6,905 nucleotides of DNA. Source: Terriglobia bacterium. GTDB taxonomy: Bacteria; Acidobacteriota; Terriglobia; UBA7540. The stretch covers positions 1 through 6,905 of the forward strand of contig JASHYZ010000445.1 in assembly GCA_030042795.1 (NCBI GenBank). Reading direction: 5' to 3'. Positions 1 through 6,050 of this stretch are shown in pieces. The notes beneath the pieces are model-generated. The model was not told the DNA's origin and ran no database searches. It saw nothing but the letters and a program-made list of their open reading frames with translations. The translations under genes were made by a program, and so were the position numbers. How positions within the stretch are numbered: position 1 is the stretch's first letter; each line of letters opens with the position of its first letter.

Positions 1-1
1 G

Positions 2-2020
2 CTGTTCAGCATCGTGGGTATTGCGGGCAGCTACGGCGTGGCTTGGTTCGGCATCCGGGTGAATACCTTCGCTAATTCGCGGACGGCGTTCGCCAGCCTT
101 CGCAACCGCCCCTACGCTGTTTACCAGATTCCGCTGCGGGCCGGAATGAGCGTAGGCATGATGCTGATTTCGGTCGAGCTGCTGATGATGCTAATCATCC
201 TGCTCTTCATCCCGGGCGCGTACGCGGGGCCGTGCTTCATCGGCTTCGCCATCGGGGAGTCGCTCGGCGCGGCCGCGCTGCGGATTGCGGGCGGCATTTT
301 CACCAAGATCGCCGACATCGGCGCTGACCTGATGAAGATCGTCTTCAAGATCAAGGAAGACGACGCGCGCAACCCGGGCGTGATCGCCGACTGCACGGGC
401 GACAACGCCGGCGATTCGGTGGGGCCGACGGCAGACGGGTTTGAAACCTACGGCGTGACGGGCGTGGCCCTGATCACCTTCATTCTGCTCGGCGTGAAAG
501 CCCCCGCTATCCAGGTGCAATTGCTGGTGTGGATCTTTGTGATCCGCGTCATCATGCTGGTGGCGGCGGCGCTGGCGTACTTCGTCAACAACATCATCGC
601 CAGGGGACGCTACGGCGAAGCGCAGAAGATGAACTTCGAGTCCCCGCTGACGTCGCTCGTGTGGATTACGTCGTTTGCGTCCATCGGGCTCACCTACCTC
701 ATCTCCTACTACACCATCTCCACCCTGGGCGGCGACGGGTCGCTGTGGTGGAAGCTCTCCACCATCGTCTCCTGCGGGACCCTGGCCGGCGCCATCATCC
801 CGGAGTTGGTGAAGGTGTTTACCTCCACCGAATCGCGGCACGTGAAAGAGGTGGTGCGGTCGGCGGAAGAGGGCGGAGCGTCGCTCGACATCCTTTCCGG
901 GTTCGTCTCAGGGAACTACTCCGGGTACTACCTGGGACTCACGATGGTATTTCTGATGGCGATCGGTTCCTGGGTGAGCCTGTACGGGGGTCTCGGTAAC
1001 ATTATGCTGGCTGCGCCGGTATTCGCCTTCGGCCTCGTCGCCTTCGGATTTCTCGGCATGGGGCCAGTGACGATCGCCGTGGATTCCTACGGCCCTGTCA
1101 CCGATAACGCCCAGTCCATTTACGAGCTGTCGCTGATCGAGCAAGTGCCGAACGTCGCGCAGGAGCTCAAGAGGGATTTCAACGTTGAGGACGTGAACTT
1201 CGAGCACGCCAAGGAGATGCTGGAAGCCAACGACGGCGCCGGAAACACCTTCAAGGCCACGGCCAAGCCGGTGCTGATCGGCACGGCGGTGGTCGGCGCC
1301 ACCACCATGATCTTTTCGATCATCATGGCTCTCACCGAGGGCCTCAGCCAGAACGTGGACAAGCTCTCGCTACTGCACGCGCCCTTCGTACTCGGCCTCG
1401 TTACCGGCGGCGCCATCATTTACTGGTTTACGGGAGCCTCCGCGCAGGCCGTCACCACCGGGGCGTATCGAGCGGTGGAGTTCATCAAGGCCCACATTAA
1501 CCTGGAGGGGGGCGAAAAAGCCTCCGTGAGCGACAGCAAGAAGGTGGTGCAGATCTGCACCCAGTACGCGCAGAAGGGCATGCTGAACATCTTCATCGCC
1601 GTGTTTTTCGTAACCCTTGCTTTTGCCTTCCTCGAGCCCTTTTTCTTTATCGGCTACCTGATCTCAATTGCCACCTTCGGGCTCTATCAGGCCATCTTTA
1701 TGGCCAACGCCGGCGGAGCATGGGACAACGCTAAGAAAATTGTTGAGGTGGAGCTGAAGCAGAAAGGCACGCCGCTTCACGATGCCACCGTGGTGGGCGA
1801 CACGGTGGGAGATCCGTTCAAAGACACGTCTTCCGTTGCCCTAAACCCTATCATTAAATTTACCACCCTCTTCGGCCTGCTGGCTGTCGAGCTGGCAGTG
1901 AAACTAACGGCCACCAGCGGCGGCGCTCTTACACACGCCTTGTCAGCTCTGTTCTTCGTTTTGTCGTTCGTGTTTGTCTACCGCTCGTTCTACGGAATGC
2001 GCATCGGTTCGCAGGTGTGA
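2..2020 (+). CDS. hppA: Membrane-integral H+-translocating pyrophosphatase, 5'-truncated by window edge
   Basis: Polytopic inner-membrane enzyme that hydrolyses pyrophosphate and couples it to outward ion pumping. The frame is open to the left edge. By position of the family motifs I estimate about 100 N-terminal residues are missing. Counting the GTG at 14 as residue 1, the active-site set is present: R90, K98, D101 and D105 (FTKIADIGAD), E115-D116, D126/D130/D134 (DCTGDNAGD), E144 (FETYG), D364-N365, N411 (GNT), D571/K574/K575 (GGAWDNAKK), and D596/D600/K603/D604 (GDTVGDPFKD). K414 (GNTFKATAK) sits where K+-independent family members carry lysine and K+-dependent ones carry alanine, so K+ independence is inferred. 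The segment between D105 and E115 is one residue shorter than in canonical enzymes, which fits the divergent lysine-bearing branch. The annotation 'sodium-translocating' is sometimes given to such proteins, but H+ is more likely here; sequence alone does not settle it. It is convergent with the next gene, and no U-tract terminator follows it. Confidence 0.96.
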   Translation: MFSIVGIAGSYGVAWFGIRVNTFANSRTAFASLRNRPYAVYQIPLRAGMSVGMMLISVELLMMLIILLFIPGAYAGPCFIGFAIGESLGAAALRIAGGIFTKIADIGADLMKIVFKIKEDDARNPGVIADCTGDNAGDSVGPTADGFETYGVTGVALITFILLGVKAPAIQVQLLVWIFVIRVIMLVAAALAYFVNNIIARGRYGEAQKMNFESPLTSLVWITSFASIGLTYLISYYTISTLGGDGSLWWKLSTIVSCGTLAGAIIPELVKVFTSTESRHVKEVVRSAEEGGASLDILSGFVSGNYSGYYLGLTMVFLMAIGSWVSLYGGLGNIMLAAPVFAFGLVAFGFLGMGPVTIAVDSYGPVTDNAQSIYELSLIEQVPNVAQELKRDFNVEDVNFEHAKEMLEANDGAGNTFKATAKPVLIGTAVVGATTMIFSIIMALTEGLSQNVDKLSLLHAPFVLGLVTGGAIIYWFTGASAQAVTTGAYRAVEFIKAHINLEGGEKASVSDSKKVVQICTQYAQKGMLNIFIAVFFVTLAFAFLEPFFFIGYLISIATFGLYQAIFMANAGGAWDNAKKIVEVELKQKGTPLHDATVVGDTVGDPFKDTSSVALNPIIKFTTLFGLLAVELAVKLTATSGGALTHALSALFFVLSFVFVYRSFYGMRIGSQV

Positions 2021-2091
2021 GGGTGTGGTAGTGGGTTAGACCGTTATACGCGTCGAAACGTGAATTTTGTTCTCGTTTGCATTCCGCGGTT

Positions 2092-2131
2092 GTAGGGCCG
2101 ACCCTTGGCCCGGGGCAGGCCCCGGCCCTAC
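2092..2131. repeat. GC-rich palindrome, possible REP-like unit or convergent terminator stem
   Basis: GTAGGGCCG (2092-2100) is exactly complementary to CGGCCCTAC (2123-2131). Inside it CCGGGGC (2110-2116) pairs with GCCCCGG (2119-2125), and the two stems compete for 2123-2125. There is no T-tract on either side. It lies 8 bp left of the larger nested element and 71 bp after the pyrophosphatase stop. Similar 'GTAGGGCC...GGCCCTAC' palindromes are common dispersed repeats in GC-rich genomes (recalled, not checked). Confidence 0.6.
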
Positions 2132-2139
2132 ATCGGATA

Positions 2140-2501
2140 CCAAGGGCGGAGCCCCATAAGCGTTAACCTGACGGGGAGTGCCGCGCATGTCTCTCTGGTT
2201 ACCCGGAGGGCAACACCGTGAATAGCCGTAGGTGAAGCGCGCGGAACCTACGGAACGGAATGGAAACAGTTTGTCGCGGCCCTGGAGGGGCCGGACAATC
2301 GCGGGGTTTCGGCAGCACGGACAACCCCTCCGGGGTTGGTGGCTGTGTTTGTGGGTTGTTTCCGTAGGTTGCACCTACGGCTAGTCACGGTCGGCCCCTC
2401 ACGGGGCCGGGATCGGTGCTAATCGTCGTGATCGTAATGAGAATGAGATGGTTGGTCTAGACTGGGAGATTAAGTTAACGCTTATGGGGCGGAGCCCTGG
2501 G
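2140..2501. repeat. 362-bp nested inverted-repeat element (MITE/REP-like)
   Basis: The outer arms are 2140-2167 and 2474-2501. Their innermost 17 bases, GCCCCATAAGCGTTAAC and its exact complement, are perfect. The remaining 11 positions match except for a 3-nt GGA/TCC island and one further base, so GGGCGGAGCCC is present in the same orientation at both ends. A second nested pair, 2216-2233 and 2373-2390, matches at 17 of 18 positions. Each arm of that pair also folds locally: CCGTAGGT with ACCTACGG at 2226-2253 and again at 2362-2380. Three more stems lie within: 2277-2293 (CGGCCC/GGGCCG), 2322-2338 (CAACCCC/GGGGTTG) and 2392-2409 (CGGCCCC/GGGGCCG). No transposase is encoded, and I see no clear target-site duplication. 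A non-autonomous mobile or palindromic dispersed repeat is the likeliest reading. An RNA with a multibranch fold is an alternative. Confidence 0.65.
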
Positions 2502-2567
2502 CTAGTTTGACGTAAGGGCGGCCTTATGCGACCATTGCTATGGCCGAGTAAGCCGCCACTACTGTTC

Positions 2568-2972
2568 CTACTGAACCGCCTCGCTCTTGATTTTTTTTGC
2601 CAGCCTTTCGATTTTGTCCGCCTTGTCGACCACTGCAAGTGAAAGCACATCAGAGTTGGACTTATCGAGGTCCTGCTGTAAGGACTTGGCCAGGTCGCTC
2701 AACTGCGCGGCTTCCTGTTTCAACTTTTCGTACCTGGACTTCAAGAGCTCCCGTTGCTGTTTGGGGGTGAGGGCCGGCGGATTCACGTCCGGTTCTTCCG
2801 GCGGATTCTGCGGGGTCGGCACCGGACGAGGCTGGGTTTGAGTCACCTGACCGTCTCGCATGTCAGCGCGCCACGGCCGGCCCAGCGCGCAGGTGACGCC
2901 AAACGCTAGAATTAAGAGTGCGGCGAGCACCGGGGCTCTGCAGGAATCTCGGGATCTGGGCTTGTTGGTCAT
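2568..2972 (-). CDS. Small secreted proline-rich / coiled-coil protein of unknown function
   Basis: This 134-residue protein matches no named family I know, though small proteins of this design occur in acidobacterial genomes (recalled). The N-terminus is basic (MTNKPRSRDSCR), followed by a hydrophobic stretch of about 18 residues (VLAALLILAFGVTCALG), consistent with a Sec signal peptide. The GVTC sequence is a poor lipobox, so a lipoprotein is unlikely. A proline-rich linker follows at about residues 45-68. The C-terminal half is charged and helical with heptad-like leucines (SRYEKLKQEAAQLSDLAKSL), probably a periplasmic coiled coil that ends in a Lys-rich tail. The ATG at 2972 is preceded on the minus strand by GAGGGAACGGAT, a plausible Shine-Dalgarno. 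The plus-strand frames over this region are mirror frames with no such architecture. It is transcribed towards the pyrophosphatase gene and divergently from the nitroreductase gene. Confidence 0.82.
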   Translation of the reverse strand: MTNKPRSRDSCRAPVLAALLILAFGVTCALGRPWRADMRDGQVTQTQPRPVPTPQNPPEEPDVNPPALTPKQQRELLKSRYEKLKQEAAQLSDLAKSLQQDLDKSNSDVLSLAVVDKADKIERLAKKIKSEAVQ

Positions 2973-3128
2973 ATCCGTTCCCTCGTTCGCGAGCGTGTGT
3001 CTGCGGCTATCGCGGTTAAGCCTTCTCGCGTTCTTTCCTCAGAATAGCTTATAACCCTGCAATCGTCTCCGTCCTGAAGCCTCTTGGCGCAGCGCGTTTA
3101 GGCTTATCCGTGTAAACCGAATCCCGTT

Positions 3129-3138
3129 ACACCGGTGT
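3129..3138. promoter_or_regulatory. Perfect 10-bp palindrome ACACCGGTGT, possible operator
   Basis: It lies in the 214-bp divergent intergenic region, 48 bp before the nitroreductase ATG. A perfect even palindrome here could be half of, or all of, a repressor site. However, no second copy was seen and no convincing -35/-10 pair can be placed around it, so this is only a candidate. Confidence 0.2.
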
Positions 3139-3176
3139 GCATCTAATAGTGCGTTAACAATAAGCGTAGAACGTTT

Positions 3177-3182
3177 GGAGGA
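3177..3182 (+). promoter_or_regulatory. Shine-Dalgarno GGAGGA that fixes the nitroreductase start
   Basis: GGAGGA is followed by a 4-nt spacer and ATG at 3187. The in-frame TTG at 3175 overlaps this site, so the longer start (four extra residues) is rejected in favour of the ATG. Confidence 0.75.
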
Positions 3183-3186
3183 ATCT

Positions 3187-3816
3187 ATGAGCGCCGCCAG
3201 TCCGCAGCCGCAACCGGAAACACGCAAGATTGCCGGTACGCCCCCTAGCGTACATCCGCTGATTCGATCCCGCTGGAGTCCTCGTTCGTTTTCCAGCCGC
3301 CCGGTGTCCGCGGAGGACCTGCGCACAATCTTGGAAGCCGCACGGTGGGCCGCTTCGTCTTACAACGAACAACCTTGGAGGTTTCTCGTCGCTACCAAGT
3401 CAAATCCGGAGGCCTACCAGAAGATACTCGGATTATTAGTGGAGTTCAACCAGCAGTGGGCGCGCACGGCGCCGGTTCTGATTATCACCGCCGCCAAGAA
3501 GACCTTTAGTCACAATGGAACCTCAAACCGCCACGCCTTGCACGATGCCGGAGCCGCTCTGGCCCAGCTCATGTTGCAAGCCACGGCTCTGGGACTACAC
3601 GCACATGGTATGGCCGGTTTTGATCACGAGCGCGCCCGCCAGGTGCTCGGGATTCCCGACGACTATGAGGTGGGTGCGGCCGTTGCCATCGGATATCTTG
3701 ACAGCCCAGAGAAGTTACCGGAGCAGTATCGCGCGGGCGAGGTAAGCCCACGGCAGCGAAAGCCGCTCGACCAAATTGTGTTCGGTGCCCAGTGGCAGCA
3801 GCCGCTCAAACCCTAG
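3187..3816 (+). CDS. Nitroreductase-family FMN-dependent oxidoreductase
   Basis: This 209-residue protein is a typical length for the family, predicted to be cytoplasmic, dimeric and FMN-binding with NAD(P)H as electron donor. The physiological substrate cannot be read from sequence. Visible family signatures are the N-terminal flavin-phosphate motif IRSRWSPRSF (residues 26-35), AARWAASSYNEQPWRF (51-66; the usual form is 'APSS.N.QPWRF'), the helix HDAGAALAQLMLQATALG (119-136) that packs against the flavin, and LGIPDDYEVGAAVAIGY (154-170), the usual C-terminal strand. There is no signal peptide. The first ~20 residues are Pro/Gln/Ser-rich and probably disordered. The gene stands alone: divergent from the upstream secreted protein and 310 bp from the protease gene. 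Members of this family reduce nitroaromatics, quinones or enones and often respond to redox or electrophile stress. That role is only inferred here. Confidence 0.93.
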   Translation: MSAASPQPQPETRKIAGTPPSVHPLIRSRWSPRSFSSRPVSAEDLRTILEAARWAASSYNEQPWRFLVATKSNPEAYQKILGLLVEFNQQWARTAPVLIITAAKKTFSHNGTSNRHALHDAGAALAQLMLQATALGLHAHGMAGFDHERARQVLGIPDDYEVGAAVAIGYLDSPEKLPEQYRAGEVSPRQRKPLDQIVFGAQWQQPLKP

Positions 3817-4020
3817 GACTTTCTTGTGCGGTCACGAAGCTTGCTGATCCGGTGCGCCGGACTCGCGTCCTACGCCAGAGAAATCTAGCTAGCCGTCATT
3901 GCGAGAAGAAAACAAGCGGAGTGTTCCGGGTTCTGGCTCCTCCGCGAAGGCAAGGTCTGACAGATACGCGCTCCAATTGGTCTATTACACCTCCCATAGT
4001 ACAGAACGCTTTCAGTACCC

Positions 4021-4112
4021 AAGTACCATGACCATCGTTCATGGGACCTGGTACTTCTGTCGAAGTTCAGGACAGACGCGTAAGCCTTGGGGGCTCGTAC
4101 CCGCCAGGCTTA
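4021..4112 (+). promoter_or_regulatory. Structured 5' leader of the protease gene (candidate cis-regulatory RNA)
   Basis: Stems: AAGTACC (4021-4027) with GGTACTT (4050-4056), enclosing or competing with CCATGA/TCATGG (4026-4031 / 4039-4044). An alternative is ACTTC/GAAGT (4053-4057 / 4062-4066), which shares bases with the first stem. CTGTC/GACAG pairs at 4057-4061 / 4071-4075. A hairpin TAAGCCT/AGGCTTA (4081-4087 / 4106-4112) extends inward through GG/CC and GGG/CCC with single bulges and loop CTCGTA. The last hairpin ends 5 nt before the Shine-Dalgarno core. It does not match any riboswitch consensus I know. Confidence 0.3.
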
Positions 4113-4117
4113 TCGAG

Positions 4118-4122
4118 AGGAG
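4118..4122 (+). promoter_or_regulatory. Shine-Dalgarno AGGAG of the protease gene
   Basis: AGGAG lies 4 nt before the ATG at 4127, within a purine run GAGAGGAGAG. It selects this ATG, which opens directly into a signal peptide, over the far-upstream in-frame TTG at 3899. Confidence 0.7.
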
Positions 4123-4126
4123 AGCG

Positions 4127-5881
4127 ATGAGCCACTATTGTGAAAAGGCATTCAAGCTGTTAGCAATCTACCTGGCTGCCGTTGGTTTAGCATTTGCGCA
4201 GAACGCGAACCTATCCCCTGACTTGGCCGGCGTGAACGGCAACGCCAACCTTAATGTCATTGTGAGGTTCAAGCACCAACCGTCTGATGTAGACCATCAG
4301 CGAATCATACAGCTCAGCGGTGGCGTGCTGTTGAACAAGTTGCACTCCGTCAAAGGAGGGGTCTACAGCGTGCCCGCCTCGGCCCTTGCCCGGATCGCTG
4401 CTGACCCAGGCGTGGCCTATGTCTCCCCCGATCGCGTCGTGCGTGGCAAACTCGATTTGACTGCCGCCGCGATCAACGCCAGCGCCGCATGGAATTCCGG
4501 CTGGGACGGCACCGGCATCGGTGTGGCGGTGATCGATAGCGGCGTGGTGAAGGTCGATGATTTGTATGATTCCTCCGGCAACTTTCGTGTGGTCCGCGCG
4601 ATTGATTTCACCGGCGGAGGGCCGATAGACCAATACGGCCACGGCACGCACGTCTCGGGCATGATCGCAGGTAACGCCCACTGGTCAACCTGTCCCTCCT
4701 GCACGCGCACCTTCCGGGGTATAGCGCCGAACGCCAACCTTCTCGATTTGCGGGTGCTCGACGAGAACGGTGAAAGCACTGACAGCACTGTGATTCAAGC
4801 TATTGACGAGGCCATCGCGCTCCAGGCGCAATACAACATTCGTGTGATCAATCTTTCGCTAGGGCGCCCCGTATACGAGAGCTACACTCAGGATCCGCTG
4901 TGCCAGGCGGTAGAAGCCGCGTGGCAAGCCGGCATCGTCGTGGTCGCAGCCGCTGGCAACGATGGCCGGGACAATTCGTTTGACAACAGCGGCTACGGAA
5001 CCATTGGATCGCCTGGCAACGACCCCTACGTGATCACCGTTGGCGCCATGAAGACGGAAGGTACTCCGCAACGGTCAGACGACCTGATTGCTAGTTACAG
5101 CTCGAAGGGACCGACGTCAGTTGATTTCTTCGTTAAGCCTGACATCGTCGCACCCGGCAATCTGGTGGTGTCGCTACTTGCGCAGGGAACCACACTGCCC
5201 ACGGACTATCCGACCACCTTGATTCCGATGTCCTATTACTTGCACACGACCAGTACCTCTCTTTCCGCCAACTATTATTCGCTCAGCGGTACCAGCATGG
5301 CCACAGCCGCAGTGAGCGGAGCGGTTGCCGATCTGCTCGAGGCCGAGCCCAATCTCACTCCGGACCAGGTGAAAGCCAAGCTGATGATGACTGCCTACAA
5401 GACATTTCCTGCCTTCAGCACTGCCGTCGACCCAGTGACCGGGCAGACCTACGTAGACCAATACGACGCCTTCACCGTGGGCGCGGGCTATCTCGACTTG
5501 CAAGCCGCTCTGGCAGACACCAGCCTGCCCGTCGGTTCCGCGATGTCTCCCGTGGCGACGTGGGATCCTGTTTCAGGCAACGCCTACCTCACGCCGGCCC
5601 CGTCATCGGTGTGGGGTTCCACACCCGACTACTCGTTACAATCCGTGTGGGGCAACACGCTGCTTCCGGGCTCCAACGCCTTGTGGGGCAGTCAAGACGA
5701 GCCTTGGGGAGTTCCGCTTTCCGCTTCGCAGTCGGTTTGGGGCAACCAGTCTGTCTGGGGGAACCAATCGATCTGGGGCAACCAATCCGTTTGGGGTAAC
5801 CAATCCGTTTGGGGGAATCAATCGGTTTGGGGCAACGGTTCACCGCAGGCAACGGAAATTCTGACGATCGGCGAGCAATAA
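4127..5881 (+). CDS. Secreted subtilisin-family (S8) serine protease with C-terminal QSVWGN repeats
   Basis: A 584-residue secreted preproprotease. Residues 1-24 are a Sec signal peptide with likely cleavage AFA|QN. Residues ~42-105 look like an inhibitor-I9 propeptide (NVIVRF start; PGVAYVSPDRVV end) that would fold and inhibit the enzyme until it is removed. The peptidase S8 domain spans about 110-465 and has all catalytic elements: D137 (AVIDSG), H172 (GHGTHVSG), oxyanion N278 (AAAGNDG) and S390 (SGTSMA). C189 and C192 form a CPSC motif shortly after the catalytic His, and could be a disulfide or metal turn. After the catalytic domain comes a linker with isolated WG motifs, then six tandem hexapeptides QSVWGN (one QSIWGN) at residues 535-570 and a short tail. 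Similar W-G repeat tails occur on acidobacterial subtilases (recalled); their role is unknown to me. Likely job: extracellular or periplasmic protein degradation. It stands alone, with a hairpin right after the stop. Confidence 0.95.
   Translation: MSHYCEKAFKLLAIYLAAVGLAFAQNANLSPDLAGVNGNANLNVIVRFKHQPSDVDHQRIIQLSGGVLLNKLHSVKGGVYSVPASALARIAADPGVAYVSPDRVVRGKLDLTAAAINASAAWNSGWDGTGIGVAVIDSGVVKVDDLYDSSGNFRVVRAIDFTGGGPIDQYGHGTHVSGMIAGNAHWSTCPSCTRTFRGIAPNANLLDLRVLDENGESTDSTVIQAIDEAIALQAQYNIRVINLSLGRPVYESYTQDPLCQAVEAAWQAGIVVVAAAGNDGRDNSFDNSGYGTIGSPGNDPYVITVGAMKTEGTPQRSDDLIASYSSKGPTSVDFFVKPDIVAPGNLVVSLLAQGTTLPTDYPTTLIPMSYYLHTTSTSLSANYYSLSGTSMATAAVSGAVADLLEAEPNLTPDQVKAKLMMTAYKTFPAFSTAVDPVTGQTYVDQYDAFTVGAGYLDLQAALADTSLPVGSAMSPVATWDPVSGNAYLTPAPSSVWGSTPDYSLQSVWGNTLLPGSNALWGSQDEPWGVPLSASQSVWGNQSVWGNQSIWGNQSVWGNQSVWGNQSVWGNGSPQATEILTIGEQ
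5729..5836 (+). repeat. Six 18-bp in-frame tandem repeats encoding QSVWGN
   Basis: Six contiguous units of 18 bp run without a gap. The peptide is QSVWGN in five and QSIWGN in the third. Synonymous positions differ between units (for example CAG/CAA for Gln, TCG/TCT/TCC for Ser, GGC/GGG/GGT for Gly). The peptide is therefore conserved beyond the DNA, which argues for selection rather than a recent slippage burst. Looser copies lie upstream in the same gene. Confidence 0.9.
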
Positions 5882-5895
5882 AGCCGTGCGACTAT

Positions 5896-5934
5896 TCGGG
5901 GCTTCCTTGCAACACCCTTGCACAGGAGCCCCGA
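5896..5934 (+). terminator. Strong hairpin directly after the protease stop; possible terminator
   Basis: TCGGGGCT (5896-5903) pairs with AGCCCCGA (5927-5934), CCT (5905-5907) with AGG (5924-5926), and TGCAA (5908-5912) with TTGCA (5918-5922). This gives a 16-bp stem with two single-base bulges and a 5-nt loop, beginning 14 nt after the TAA. No T-run follows, so it may instead be a 3'-end stabiliser or a Rho-assisted end rather than a classical intrinsic terminator. Confidence 0.5.
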
Positions 5935-6050
5935 GAGACTGGCTCAGTTTGCCAGGCAGTGTTTCCTCCAACCATACGAAGGCAAGAAGCCTGCGACACC
6001 GGACTCCTGCCACACAGGCTTAACAGCTTATTAAAGAATCTTGCGGAACG

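Larger units (their letters stand above)
2021..2567. other. Gene-free interval rich in palindromic repeats
   Basis: These 547 bp lie between two convergent genes. Reading frames across them (for example a 112-codon minus-strand frame at 2036-2374) run straight through inverted repeats, lack a ribosome-binding site and give a low-complexity Arg/Pro/Gly-rich translation, so I regard them as non-coding. The interval holds a GC-rich hairpin (2092-2131), a nested inverted-repeat element (2140-2501), and a small stem TAAGG/CCTTA (2513-2526) with a GCGG loop. That stem lies between the two convergent stops but has no T-run on either strand, so a terminator call is weak. Confidence 0.8.
3817..4126. 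other. Intergenic leader region before the protease gene
   Basis: No gene is supported in these 310 bp. The protease frame stays open upstream to a TTG at 3899, but that extension has no Shine-Dalgarno and would bury the signal peptide inside the protein, so it is treated as leader. A degenerate copy of a widespread intergenic repeat start (GTCATTGCGAGAAG, 3895-3908) is visible without a clear partner. The distal part (4021-4112) carries several potential hairpins, described separately. No convincing promoter hexamers were found. Confidence 0.6.

Noticed and set aside
191..841. 216-codon minus-strand frame inside the pyrophosphatase gene
   Set aside because: Its His/Arg/Asp-rich composition is typical of a GC-rich antisense frame; the plus strand has all family motifs.
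2036..2374. 112-codon minus-strand frame as a gene
   Set aside because: It runs through both repeat elements, has no Shine-Dalgarno and gives a Pro/Arg/Gly-rich translation typical of translated palindromic repeats.
2910..2940. Lipobox in the small secreted protein (GVTC)
   Set aside because: Gly at -3 and Thr at -1 are a poor fit to the lipobox; ordinary signal-peptidase I cleavage is more likely.
3154..3167. GCGTTAAC/AATAAGCG near the nitroreductase as another arm of the nested element
   Set aside because: Only short shared words (GCGTTAAC, TAAGCG) in the wrong order; likely chance.
3175..3186. TTG start of the nitroreductase
   Set aside because: The TTG overlaps the GGAGGA Shine-Dalgarno used by the ATG at 3187.
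3899..4126. N-terminal extension of the protease from TTG 3899
   Set aside because: No ribosome-binding site. The extension would bury the signal peptide, and the ATG at 4127 has AGGAG in front and begins the signal peptide directly.
5589..5852. Minus-strand and alternate-frame ORFs with PKRIG or LGQPI-type repeats over the protease tail
   Set aside because: These are mirror frames of the 18-bp QSVWGN repeats; any repeat whose length is a multiple of three keeps several frames open.
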